A DNA stretch of 64,000 nt. Source: 3107 sp965216225. GTDB taxonomy: Bacteria > Pseudomonadota > Alphaproteobacteria > Rhodobacterales > Rhodobacteraceae. The DNA is taken from the NCBI GenBank assembly GCA_965216225.1, contig CBDCFF010000034.1, positions 387,838 through 451,837 of the forward strand, written 5' to 3'. A program made the translations under genes and the position numbers. Numbering within the stretch: position 1 is the stretch's first letter; each line of letters starts with the position of its first letter. Positions 45,632 to 54,653 of the stretch are shown piece after piece. The notes under the pieces are model-generated. The model saw only the letters and a list, made by a program, of their open reading frames with translations. It did not search any database and was not told the origin of the DNA.

Positions 45632-47152
45632 ATGCCGGGCTGTCATGTCACTGACCAACAAATGAGGCTCTTCATGACGCTCAGATCGACCCATTCCGTT
45701 GCCGTTGCCGCTGCCAAGGCGGGGATCAGCCAGGCAACGGGCTATCGGCTGCAAGCTGACCCAATTTTACCATCACAGAAGAAGGCCCCTCGCGGCCGGC
45801 GGCGTCCGGACCCGCTGGCGGACATTTTTGATGCGGAGGTCGTGCCGCTTCTGCGGTCCTCACCGGGGATCCGACCTGTGGCGGTTTACGAGGAGCTTCT
45901 GCGTCGGCATTCTGATCTGGGTACGGGCATCCGACGGACTCTGGAGCGACGGATACGCGCCTGGAATGCGGAACACGGCCCTGAACAGGACGTCATTTTC
46001 CGGCAGACCCACACACCGGGCAAAATGGGCCTGTCGGATTTCACCGCCATGGGCAAGTTGGGTGTGACCATTGCCGGTGAGGCACTGGGCCATCGACTGT
46101 ATCACTTCCGGCTTGCCTATAGCGGGTTTCAGCACGCCCACGTCGTGCTGGGCGGCGAAAGCTATGTGGCGCTGGCTGAGGGATTGCAGAACGCCCTCTG
46201 GACGCTCGGCGGCGTGCCACACAATCATGGAACTGACAGCCTGTCGGCGGCCTTCAAGAACCTGGATAAGTCATCCCGGGCCGATCTAACCGACCGCTTC
46301 GACGCCCTGTGCAACCATTATGGAATGACGCCGACGCGCAACAACAAGGGCGTCGCACACGAGAACGGTTCCATCGAGAGCCCCAATGGGCATCTGAAGC
46401 GCACCATTGAGGACGCGCTGGTCATGCGTGGGTCGCGCGACTTCGAAAGCTTGCAAGATTATCGTCGCTTCATCGACGAGATCGTGGGCCGGATCAACGC
46501 CCGCAATGCCAAGCGTATCGATGCGGAACGTGCGAGCCTCAGACCTTTGCCGACGCGGCGGACCACGGATTACGAGGAGATCACGTTGCGCGTCACTTCC
46601 TCCGGGGGCTTCACCTTGCGCAAGGTGTTCTACACCGTGCCATCCCGGTTGATCGGGCATCAGCTGCGGGTTCGGCTCTACGATGATCGGTTGGAGCTGT
46701 TCCTGGGAAGCTCTGCCCTGCTAACGCTGACACGCGGACGAGCCTCGAGCACCGGGAGCCATGGGCACGTGGTCAATTACCACCACGTCATCCACTCCTT
46801 GCGCAAAAAGCCCATGGCGCTGATGGGGCTGGTCTATCGGGATCAGCTATTCCCGCGCCGGGCGTTCCGTAACATGTTCGCATTCCTGCTGGAGCAGACC
46901 AGTGAGAAGGCGGCGTGTCGCATGGTTGTCGATCTTCTGGCGCTGGCACACGAGCGGGGCTGCGAGGCTGAATTGGCAGCGCAGCTTGAGGAGGACCTTC
47001 GCCAGAAGCGCCCGCCTGACATGGCGGCCCTACGCGCAGTGTTTAGCCCATCACAAGACGCACTCCCCCAAGTCGCGGTGCAACTGGCCGACCTGTCATC
47101 TTACGACCAGTTGGTCGGCGGTACGCCATCCGCTCAGGAGGTGACAGCATGA
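45632..47152 (+). CDS. istA: IS21 transposase IstA, intact
   Basis: 506 residues from ATG 45632 (MPGCHVTDQQMRLFMTLRST); an upstream ATG at 45605 adds nine residues. Helix-turn-helix VAAAKAGISQATGYRL, then the integrase core with the acids in LSDFTAMGKL, GVPHNHGTDSL and the glutamate in NKGVAHENGSIESPNGHLKR. Ends four bases into istB (ATGA). Confidence 0.94.
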   Translation: MPGCHVTDQQMRLFMTLRSTHSVAVAAAKAGISQATGYRLQADPILPSQKKAPRGRRRPDPLADIFDAEVVPLLRSSPGIRPVAVYEELLRRHSDLGTGIRRTLERRIRAWNAEHGPEQDVIFRQTHTPGKMGLSDFTAMGKLGVTIAGEALGHRLYHFRLAYSGFQHAHVVLGGESYVALAEGLQNALWTLGGVPHNHGTDSLSAAFKNLDKSSRADLTDRFDALCNHYGMTPTRNNKGVAHENGSIESPNGHLKRTIEDALVMRGSRDFESLQDYRRFIDEIVGRINARNAKRIDAERASLRPLPTRRTTDYEEITLRVTSSGGFTLRKVFYTVPSRLIGHQLRVRLYDDRLELFLGSSALLTLTRGRASSTGSHGHVVNYHHVIHSLRKKPMALMGLVYRDQLFPRRAFRNMFAFLLEQTSEKAACRMVVDLLALAHERGCEAELAAQLEEDLRQKRPPDMAALRAVFSPSQDALPQVAVQLADLSSYDQLVGGTPSAQEVTA

Positions 47153-47958
47153 CATCGCCCCAGACCGATACCGCCCGCCTAACCTTGGCTCTGACCGAAT
47201 TGCGCTTGCCAGCCATCAAGGCGCTATGGCCGCGCTTTGCGGAACAAGCCGACAAGGAAGGCTGGCCCGCCGCTCGGATGCTCAGCACCCTGGTGGAGCA
47301 TGAACTGGCTGAACGAGATCGCCGTCGTATCGAGCGACATCTCGCACAGGCACGCCTGTTGCCCGGAAAAACGATCGACACCTTCGACTTCACAGCCGTC
47401 CCCATGCTGTCCAAGGCCCATGTCAGTGCGATCACCGCTGGCGACAGCTGGATCGGAAAGGGCGGCAACATCCTGCTGTTTGGGCCGCCAGGTGTGGGCA
47501 AATCACATCTCGGCTCAGCCATCGGGCTCGCCCTTGTCGAGCAAGGCTACCGCGTCCTATTCAGCCGCACCACCGATCTGGTCCAGAAACTCCAACAGGC
47601 CCGCCGCGATCTCGTCCTCGAAAGTGCCATTGCAAAGCTCGACAAATTCCATCTGCTGATCCTCGATGACATCACCTACGTCACCAAGGATCAGGCTGAA
47701 ACCAGTGTGCTCTTCGAACTCATCAGCGCGAGATATGAACGCCGCTCAATGTTGATCACGGCCAACCAGCCCTTCGGGGAGTGGAATGCGATTTTTCCAG
47801 ACCCGGCCATGACATTGGCCGCCGTCGACAGGCTCGTGCACCACGCAACCATCTTCGAGATGAATGTCGAAAGCTACCGGCGAAGAGCAGCACAAAAGGC
47901 AAAGGGGCCGGGAAGGCCTGCACAAAAAGCCACACCGGAAAACACCAAAGCTGATTGA
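47149..47958 (+). CDS. istB: IS21 helper ATPase IstB, intact
   Basis: 269 residues; Walker A LLFGPPGVGKSHLGSAIG, Walker B LLILDDITYV. Same as the copy at 16330-17139. Coupled to istA. Confidence 0.94.
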   Translation: MTSPQTDTARLTLALTELRLPAIKALWPRFAEQADKEGWPAARMLSTLVEHELAERDRRRIERHLAQARLLPGKTIDTFDFTAVPMLSKAHVSAITAGDSWIGKGGNILLFGPPGVGKSHLGSAIGLALVEQGYRVLFSRTTDLVQKLQQARRDLVLESAIAKLDKFHLLILDDITYVTKDQAETSVLFELISARYERRSMLITANQPFGEWNAIFPDPAMTLAAVDRLVHHATIFEMNVESYRRRAAQKAKGPGRPAQKATPENTKAD

Positions 47959-48533
47959 CGCTCCGCGACAATCAAAAAACAAACCCCTTGATCGCGGCAC
48001 AAAAGCCCGGCATCGTCCCAAACGTCGCGACCAAGGATTCTCATCCTGATTGACGCGCACTTCTCATCTTGATTGTCGCGCTACAAGCATGTCTTTCAGA
48101 CCATGCAGCGTCAGGTGCGGCGTGCGGTTGATCTGCTCCAGGATAAAATCACGGTGGGGTTCAAGGATAATCCTGCGGTGGCCACCCATCTTGCCAGGCG
48201 CCACGCTGCCAGTCTCGCGATATCGCTGGCGCCACTTGATCACCGAAGAAACAGCCACCGAGAAACGGGCAGCCACAACACGTGCCGTCTCGCCGGAAAC
48301 AACAGCTGCTACTGCACGCTCCCGAAGATCATTCGAATAGGGTTTTACCATGCATGCCGGCCTCCAGTCCCGGCACGCAGTTTGAATCACAATTCAACGA
48401 AAAACGGAATCCCGAGATTCAAACAAATGATGAACCGCTCTAGGCGTGACGAAGCTGACCTTGCATCCCTGTTTTTCAGCCCACTCAATGTACTCTCTCA
48501 GCGACGGCGCTGGTCCCCACGGCGCTGCCATAC

Positions 48534-48694
48534 CTATCCAGCCAACGCCAATTCTATTCCCGATTCGTCGGGAACAAACCGCCTAGCCTTGTCCCACATT
48601 TCGTGAAACTCATCAGGAGCCGCCGGGATTGAACTCAAGTCATCGTTTCTCGAAGACGATTCCATGCCAACCAAAAACGCAATCCGTTCCGTTA
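48534..48694 (-). pseudogene. 3' fragment of an unknown gene, cut by IS5
   Basis: The open frame enters from the IS5 end at 48695 and reads ERIAFLVGMESSSRNDDLSS and FHEMWDKARRFVPDESGIEL, ending at TAG 48534. It lies just upstream of, and probably coupled to, the split 85-aa gene. No family recognised. Confidence 0.45.
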
Positions 48695-48782
48695 GGGCCT
48701 GTTGACATTCACTTGAGTGCGAATCGCACGGCGGCAATGTAGATCATCGCGGCGTCGCTTGTGTCGGTCTTGTCATACCGCG

Positions 48783-49963
48783 CACGGTACACGACGCACT
48801 TGAGTTGAGGGGGGAAAAGGGTTTGAATTGAAGATTCTCGAGCACAAGGAACTTCGTGATGTTCGCATTTCTCCTCAGCCCTCTGGTCGCCACGCTACGC
48901 CCGCATTTTGATCTGAGCAAGACACGACTGGAAACGCTTGCGGTTTTGCTCGCTGGTCTGGCAAACTGTCGGACGGTGAACCTGAGCCATCTGGCGAGCC
49001 AGTTCTCGGGGACGGCGTTACACGCGTCCAACTATCGCCGTGTGCAGCGGTTCTTCCAGCATGTCCGCCTTGATGGCGATGTGGTCGCAGTACTGATCGT
49101 GCACCTGCTCAACCTTGCGCGTCCAAAGCTTCTGGCCCTGGATCGGACCAACTGGAAACTCGGCGCGAAAGACGTGAACATTCTGGTTCTGGCCATTGTG
49201 ACGCGACGGTTTCGGGTGCCGCTGATGTGGGTCTCGCTCGACCATCCGGGCAACTCTTCACCGGCGCAGCGCATCGGGCTGATGCGGCGTTATTTGCGCC
49301 TGTTCGGGGCTTGCTCCATCGACGCCTTGCTCGCCGACCGGGAGTTCATCGGTACAGAGTGGTTGGAATGTCTAAATGAAAACAACATCCCGTTCGTTGT
49401 TCGGTTGCGTGAGAACATGCATCTGTGCACCGAAGATGGACGCCTGCATCAGTTCCGCACGCTCCTGCGGAAGTCTCGTCAAGGTGCCTGGACAGGCTGG
49501 CTCAGCACCATGGCGAGGGAACCGGACAACCGGCTGCGGTTCGCGGCAAAGCGTATCAAGGGGGGCGAAGCGCTCATCGTCGCCACGAACATCGACGCCA
49601 CCCGACGGGCGCTCAATCTCTATCGCAAGCGATCGGGCATCGAGTGCCTCTTCGCCGACGCCAAGACCCGCGGCTTCAACAGTGAGGACACTCACATCAC
49701 CAATCCTGCCAAACTCGCAACCCTCCTCGCCGTCATTGCCCTCACCGTGACATGGGCTTATCGCTGGGCGACCCGGGTCATGGGCCGAACGGCGATCCGC
49801 CGCAAAAGCCACAACCGACGTACAAAATCATGGTTCCGAACCGGGCTCGACGCTCTACGCAGATGGATCATCCACAACCCGGAAAACGCGCTATTGGCAT
49901 GGCGACAAACATGCCCGAAGAGACCAATCAAACAACTTGCTCTTCGATGAGTCGTGTACCGTG
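48783..49963 (+). mobile_element. IS4-family element, copy 2, complete
   Basis: Ends CACGGTACACGAC and its exact reverse complement; duplication CATACCGCG at 48774-48782 and 49964-49972. 1181 bp. Confidence 0.95.
48859..49950 (+). CDS. IS4-family transposase, intact
   Basis: 363 residues from ATG 48859 (MFAFLLSPLVATLRPHFDLS), preceded by AAGGA. DDE fold with LALDRTNWKLGAKDVNILVL, LLADREFIGTEWLECLNEN, and the family's YREK signature in YRKRSGIECLFADAK. The TGA sits directly against the terminal repeat. Confidence 0.94.
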   Translation: MFAFLLSPLVATLRPHFDLSKTRLETLAVLLAGLANCRTVNLSHLASQFSGTALHASNYRRVQRFFQHVRLDGDVVAVLIVHLLNLARPKLLALDRTNWKLGAKDVNILVLAIVTRRFRVPLMWVSLDHPGNSSPAQRIGLMRRYLRLFGACSIDALLADREFIGTEWLECLNENNIPFVVRLRENMHLCTEDGRLHQFRTLLRKSRQGAWTGWLSTMAREPDNRLRFAAKRIKGGEALIVATNIDATRRALNLYRKRSGIECLFADAKTRGFNSEDTHITNPAKLATLLAVIALTVTWAYRWATRVMGRTAIRRKSHNRRTKSWFRTGLDALRRWIIHNPENALLAWRQTCPKRPIKQLALR

Positions 49964-50294
49964 CATACCGCGTGGCGATGCGCCGGAACTGCTTGAGATC
50001 ACAAAAGAAATTCTCAACAAGATGACGCCACTCATACATTGTCTTGTCGTAGGTGATGCACTGCTTCCGGTTCGTTTTCGGCGGGATCACAGCCGTTGCC
50101 CCCCGGGCCGCAAGGTCCGCGCGGATCCAGTCGGCATCAAAGGCCTTGTCGCCAGAGCTATGCCCGAAAGTTGGTGATGGTGTGATCAGGCGGCGTGGTG
50201 AATTTGCTTGATCCGGTCTCTGAACGTGACCGGCCAACCCGGTCCTGCGTGACCGTTCGGTGAAGGAGCCTTGGCGTACTGCCGGTCGTCCCGG

Positions 50295-51812
50295 TTACGC
50301 TGCTGATGCAGCGTAACGCCAGGGCATCAGCTCGTCCAGCCGAGTGATCTTGTGATCCGCGATGCGGGCGAGAACCCATGTGAGCCAGGCTTGTGGATCG
50401 ACTTTATCAAGCTTTGCCGTTTCGATCAGGGTGTAGGCGATGGCCATGGCTTTGCCACCGCCCTCGGAACCGGCGAACATCCAATTTTTGCGACCTGTGG
50501 CGACAGGTTTTATGGCGCGTTCGGCGATGTTGTTGTCCGCTTCCAGAAAGCCATGGTTCAAATAACCGCGTGCCTTTGGCAAACGACCAAGGGCATAACG
50601 GATCGCTTGGGCCAGAGGCGACTTGCCAGATATATTTGGCAACTGCGCGTGTAACCAGGTCTCAAGTTCATCGAAGATCGGTTTTGCCTTTTCCTGACGG
50701 ATGGCAACGCGCTCTTCAGACGGTTTGCCACGCGCCTCTTTCTCGACGGCATAGAGTTCCGCGATCCGGCGGATGGCTTCTTCGGCAATCGATGAGCCTT
50801 GCGCGGCAAAGATGTCTACAAACTTGCGTCTGACGTGCGCCAAACAAGCCATCTCCTGGGCCTTGTCCTCACCGAATACCCCGTTGAAGCCGGAATACCC
50901 GTCCGCATGGACCCAGCCTTTGTAGCCGGAGAGATGTGAGACGGGATGTTCGCCCTTGCGATCAATCGTGAACTGATACCACGCGCAGGGCGGTGATGAT
51001 CCAGACCATGGTCGTTCATCGCGAACACAGGTCCGGACACGGGCGGTCCTGGTCTTCTTGTTGCCGGGGGCCTGCATTTTAACAGGCGTATCATCAGCGA
51101 AGGTGGCCGCGCCTCGGCGGACCATTCGGCCAATGGTGTCAGCCAGAGGTTCCAGAAGCGCGGTGGAGCCGCCAACCCAATTGGTCAGAGTTGATCGATT
51201 AAGATCAACGCCTTCACGGGCGTATATTTGCGACTGACGGTAGAGCGGCAGGTGGTCCGCGTATTTGCTGACCAACACGTGCGCCAGCAGCCCCGGTCCC
51301 GGGCGGCCACGTTCGATCGGGCGCGATGGCAGCGGCGATTGGACAATGGCCTCGCAACAGGAACAGGCCATACGCGGACGCACGATCCGGTTCACGACAA
51401 AACGCCCCGGTTTGTATTCCAACTCCTCGGTCACGTCCTCACCGAGCCTCTTCAACGCCCCACCGCAACGTCGGCAGTCCTCGCCCGGCGACAAGACCTC
51501 TTCGTGCCGGTCCAGATGATCGGGCAAGGGCTTGCGGCTGTGCCGGCGGGCCGGTTTGTCCGTTTCAGGCGTTGGAGCAGGCGCCGCCTGTTCTCCAGCG
51601 GCTTCGGCAATCGCCTCATCTTCCCGGAAGACCGGATTGAGCTGGTAGAGGCTTTCTGATTTCGATCCAAACCGGTGCCGGTCATGCCCCGCCAGTTGGT
51701 GTTGGAGTTGTTCCACCTTCAGGGTCAGCGCCTTGACTTCATCGGCCAGAAGCCGGTTCACTGCCCGCAGTTCCGCAGGATCATCCGGGGCTATGTCGAG
51801 GTCCTTCAGCAT
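50295..51812 (-). CDS. tnpC: IS66 transposase TnpC
   Basis: 505 residues. N-terminal leucine-zipper-like helix (LADEVKALTLKVEQLQHQLA), zinc-finger CRRCGGAL and CSCCEAIV, DDE domain (TFADDTPVKM, GYKGWVHADGYSGFNG, EADNNIAERAIKPV) and a conserved C-terminal IS66 tail. Complete. Confidence 0.95.
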   Translation of the reverse strand: MLKDLDIAPDDPAELRAVNRLLADEVKALTLKVEQLQHQLAGHDRHRFGSKSESLYQLNPVFREDEAIAEAAGEQAAPAPTPETDKPARRHSRKPLPDHLDRHEEVLSPGEDCRRCGGALKRLGEDVTEELEYKPGRFVVNRIVRPRMACSCCEAIVQSPLPSRPIERGRPGPGLLAHVLVSKYADHLPLYRQSQIYAREGVDLNRSTLTNWVGGSTALLEPLADTIGRMVRRGAATFADDTPVKMQAPGNKKTRTARVRTCVRDERPWSGSSPPCAWYQFTIDRKGEHPVSHLSGYKGWVHADGYSGFNGVFGEDKAQEMACLAHVRRKFVDIFAAQGSSIAEEAIRRIAELYAVEKEARGKPSEERVAIRQEKAKPIFDELETWLHAQLPNISGKSPLAQAIRYALGRLPKARGYLNHGFLEADNNIAERAIKPVATGRKNWMFAGSEGGGKAMAIAYTLIETAKLDKVDPQAWLTWVLARIADHKITRLDELMPWRYAASAA

Positions 51813-51882
51813 CGCCGATCCTATACCAGATCAGCATTCCGGGGTGAACCCCGAAAGCGCGCAAAGCCTCGTATTTATTGAC

Positions 51883-52230
51883 CTATCCTACGCTCAACGG
51901 TCTCCAGGTTTTACGGGGCATCCGCCAGTCAATCCCCTCCAACAGCATTGAGAGCTGCGCGGGTGTGACGCTGATCTTGCCGTCCTTTGCAGCGGGCCAG
52001 ACAAACCGCCCTTTCTCCAACCGCTTCGAAAACAGGCACGCGCCCTGGCAATCCCACCAGATGATCTTCAACAGATCGCCGCGCCGACCCCGGAACACGA
52101 ACAGGTGGCCGGAATACGGGTCTTCGGCCAAAACCTTCTCGGCCTGGGCCGCCAGCGTAGTGAACCCTCGCCGCATGTCCGTGACACCCGCCGACAGCCA
52201 CACCCGCGTGTTGCTCGGCACCGGGATCAA
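51883..52230 (-). CDS. tnpB: IS66 Orf2-like protein TnpB
   Basis: 115 residues with ADMRRGF-type start (AGVTDMRRGFTTLAAQAEKV), GHLFVFRGRRGDLLKIIWWD and GRFVWP. Accessory protein needed for IS66 transposition. Overlaps tnpA by 4 bases. Confidence 0.95.
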   Translation of the reverse strand: MIPVPSNTRVWLSAGVTDMRRGFTTLAAQAEKVLAEDPYSGHLFVFRGRRGDLLKIIWWDCQGACLFSKRLEKGRFVWPAAKDGKISVTPAQLSMLLEGIDWRMPRKTWRPLSVG

Positions 52231-52616
52231 GACATCAGCCCCTTCAGCAGCCGCGCCAGCACATCAGGATCGAACCCACCCTCGGCGCTGATCCGGTGAC
52301 CGCCAGCCAACTCAATCTCGATACGGCCACCGAAGGCGACGGGACCGGATGGCTGCGCCGGGACCGGATGTGAAGCAGCCGGAGAAATCTCAACCGGCAG
52401 AAACACAGATCCAGCTACGACCTCGGTGAAATCCGGCGCAAAACGCGGGTCCTTCAGCCATTTGAAGATCAGATTGGCGTTCATCGCGTAGCGCCGCGCA
52501 ACCTGAGCCACAGAAACACCCGGCGCGGCAGTCTGCAGGCAGATCGAACGCTTCTCGTCGTCCCACCAAATTCGCTTCTTGCGACTGCCAGCCATAGAGT
52601 GCCTCATGGTGTCCAC
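52227..52616 (-). CDS. tnpA: IS66 helix-turn-helix protein TnpA
   Basis: 129 residues. HTH region VSVAQVARRYAMNANLIFKW after a basic N-terminus (RKKRIWWDDEKRSICLQ). First gene of the element. Confidence 0.92.
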   Translation of the reverse strand: MDTMRHSMAGSRKKRIWWDDEKRSICLQTAAPGVSVAQVARRYAMNANLIFKWLKDPRFAPDFTEVVAGSVFLPVEISPAASHPVPAQPSGPVAFGGRIEIELAGGHRISAEGGFDPDVLARLLKGLMS

Positions 52617-53533
52617 TATCGATGGTGGACACTATCGGCTCCTCCGCCCCCGCGTTAGGTCGGCTTCAACGGACGCTCACGGTCCATGCGGCCGTCGAGG
52701 CAGCCTGCGCATGACATCATCAGCTTGAATGCCATGGCCAACCCGGTCTTGCGGCTCAGGCAGCCTTTGGTTTTGCCGGTGCGGTGGCGGACGGTGGCGA
52801 AGGTGCTCTCGATCGGGTTCGTGGTTCGGATGTGCTTCCAGTGCTCAGCAGGGAAGCCGTAGAAGGAGAGCAGCACAGCCCGGTCTTTGGTCAGTTTTCC
52901 AACCGCCTTGTCATATTTCGCGCCGTAGGTTTCCACGAAGAAATCGAAGGCGGCCCCGGCTTCGGTCTTCGTTTCCGCCTGCCAGATATCATGCAGGTGG
53001 CCTTTGGCTTTGGCCTGCACCGATTTGGGCATGGCATTGAGAACGTTTCCGGTCTTGTGAACCCAACACCGTTGTTCCCGGGTGCTGCCGAAGACTTCGC
53101 GCAGCGCCGCCCGGAACCCCCGTAACCCTTGGGGCGCCGTCGCCAATGGCCAGATCGGGGGCGTGGGACAGCCCGCGACGCTTGAGATCGAGCAGCAACT
53201 CGCGCCAACTCTGCGTGCTTTCACGGTAGCCGACTGCCTGCTTCGGTGAGGCCCGGAACCTCCTTGCGGCCCCACTCATCCGCGCCGATCAGCACCGGAA
53301 CGCATTGTTTCTGCTCTTCCATGCGCGGTTGGAAATAGACGCCGTCAGCCCAGACATAGACGAAACGCCGGGCACTGAGATCGCGGCGCTGCCAGCGTTC
53401 ATACTCCGCCCCCCAGTCCGCTTTCAATCGCGAGATGGTGCTCGATGAAAGCCCTGCCGCGTTCGGCCCCAACAGCGCCCCAAGAGCCTCCTGAAAGTCG
53501 CCCGTGGAAATGCCCTTGTCTATTGGATTTCCC

Positions 53534-53735
53534 AGGCATTCGTATCCGTGCGATACGGATGCCACCCCTCGGGCCGCTGCAGCGGCCCGAGGGGTGGCGG
53601 GGGATGGATCGATGATGCCCTGGTCTTTGAGGACCGTTCTCAAGATGGATCACCCCCGCCCTTTTGATGAACCCGAACAGATAGTGGAGGAGGGAACACC
53701 CCTGCCTCGTATGACAGGAACGGGAGACGAAAAGG
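53534..53735 (+). ncRNA. IS110 bridge RNA candidate with readable target and donor guides
   Basis: Pairings found by eye: stem GCATTCGTATC/GATACGGATGC (53536-53562); 16-bp perfect stem CCACCCCTCGGGCCGC (53562-53597). Target loop closed by GGGGG (53599-53603)+GATC (53607-53610) with GATC (53648-53651)+CCCCC (53653-53657); inside, ATGCCCT (53615-53621), a small hairpin GGTC/GACC, and TCTCAAG (53638-53644). Donor loop closed by CCTTTT (53660-53665)/AAAAGG (53730-53735) and CCCG/CGGG; inside, ACAGATA (53677-53683), a hairpin GAGGAGGG/CCCCTGCCTC, and GACAGG (53713-53718). The transposase ATG is at 53738. The guides match the flanks of the actual insertion site. Confidence 0.75.
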
Positions 53736-53737
53736 TC

Positions 53738-54653
53738 ATGAATGATACCATCGGCATCGACATCTCGAAAGATCATCTCGACACCCATCGCCTGAGCGAT
53801 GGCAAGGCGAAACGCTTCACCAACGACCGGACAGGACTGAAGACGCTGAAGAACTGGATCGGCCCGCAGTGCTGCCGCGTCGTCTACGAGCCTACAGGAC
53901 GCTATCATCGCGATCTGGAGGCCCGCCTTTCAAAGACGGCTCACGCCATGGTCAAGGTGAACCCCGAACGCGCCCGCCGCTTCGCCGAAGCGGTCGGCCA
54001 GTCCGCCAAAACTGACCGGATCGATGCGGAACTGCTGGCCCGCATGGGGGCGATGCTTGACCTGAAGGCTTCACCGTTGCGCGATGAACCCATGAACGAT
54101 CTGCGGGAGGTGCATGTCGCCCGGAGCGCTCTCATCAAGGACCAGACTGCCTGCCGGAACCGGCTCTGCGGTGCGCGCAACACACTCGTCAAGGCGCAAC
54201 TGAAAACCAGGATGCGCCAGATTGCAAAGCAACTTGCCCAACTCGATGCCGAGTTGAAGAAGCGTATCCGCGAGGATGCAAAGCTTGCCAGACAGTTCGA
54301 GATCCTGCGGTCGATCCCCTGCCGTCGCAATACTCATCGAAATGCCGGAGATCGGAACCTTGACGCCCAAGCAGGCCGCCGCGCTTGCGGGCCTGGCTCC
54401 CTTCGTGCGCAAGTCCGGCAAATGGACAGCCAGAGCGAAAATCGGAGGCGGACGAGCCGGGCTTCGCCAGGCGCTCTACATGCCCGCCCTCGTCGCAGCG
54501 CGCTGCAATTCCCAACTCACCTGCGTCTACAAGGCTTTGCGTCAAAAGGGCAAGAAAGCCAAGGTCGATCTTGTGGCAATCATGCGCAAGCTCATCATCC
54601 TCGCAAATACCTTGATCCGCGAAAACCGCCAGTGGTCCAAAATCAAACCTTGA
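53738..54653 (+). pseudogene. IS110 transposase, frameshifted, copy 2
   Basis: As copy 1: MNDTIGIDISKDHLDTHRLS at the start, C-terminal domain in another frame from about 54318 (IEMPEIGTLTPKQAAALAGL) to TGA 54653. The same small deletion at RSIP/PAVAI is present. A few substitutions separate the copies. Confidence 0.88.

Larger units (their letters stand above)
45448..48085 (+). mobile_element. IS21-like element, copy 2, complete
   Basis: Ends TGCTGCGCGACAAAC (45448) and, read inward from 48085, TGTAGCGCGACAATC; duplication AGCATG at 45442-45447 and 48086-48091. 2638 bp. Repeats of GCGTCAATCAGGATGAGAA stand near both ends. Confidence 0.94.
44758..48351 (-). pseudogene. IS630 transposase, interrupted by IS21
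   Basis: N-terminal part from ATG 48351 (MVKPYSNDLRERAVAAVVSG to LHGLKDML) and remainder 44758-45447, including the nine-A slippery run at 45363-45371 and the DDE domain. Identical in organisation to 17655-18604. Confidence 0.9.
44751..48440 (-). mobile_element. IS630-family element, copy 2, split by IS21
   Basis: Same ends as copy 1 (GAGTCCTTCACATTTTG at 44751; GAGCGGTTCATCATTTG read inward from 48440) with TA at 44749-44750 and 48441-48442. IS21 (45448-48085) lies in the transposase gene. Subtracting it leaves 1046 bp. Confidence 0.93.
44582..48531 (-). pseudogene. 85-aa unknown gene split by IS630
   Basis: The first part is 48443-48531 (MAAPWGPAPSLREYIEWAEK...VSFVT) and the second 44582-44748. 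Removing 44751-48440 and one TA gives an unbroken frame continuing PSGTRGVFRVTAKSGAFLLI and ending EEPTE. It is a small protein with a basic N-terminal helix and a beta-hairpin-like middle (RGVFRVTAKSGAFLLIPNI). Layout somewhat recalls small toxin folds such as HicA, but I cannot assign it. Its ATG follows the stop of another truncated ORF by two bases. Confidence 0.6.
48695..50154 (-). mobile_element. IS5-family element D, partial, split by IS4
   Basis: Left end GGGCCTGTTGACATTCACTT preceded by TA (48693-48694). Cut on the right by the IS256b end at 50155, so the 5' half of the transposase gene is lost. Confidence 0.8.
48709..50154 (-). pseudogene. IS5 transposase C-terminal fragment
   Basis: Reads GDKAFDADWIRADLAARGAT, then YEWRHLVENFFCDLKQFRRI, interrupted by IS4 (48783-49963), then YDKTDTSDAAMIYIAAVRFA. 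The DDE glutamate region is present; the N-terminus is not. Confidence 0.8.
50249..52680 (-). mobile_element. IS66-family element, complete
   Basis: Ends GTGACCGTTCGGTGAAG (50249) and, read inward from 52680, GTGAGCGTCCGTTGAAG. Contains tnpA, tnpB and tnpC in order on the minus strand. 2432 bp. Flanks GGTCCTGC and GGTCCATG agree only in the first five bases, so no clean 8-bp duplication. Confidence 0.87.
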
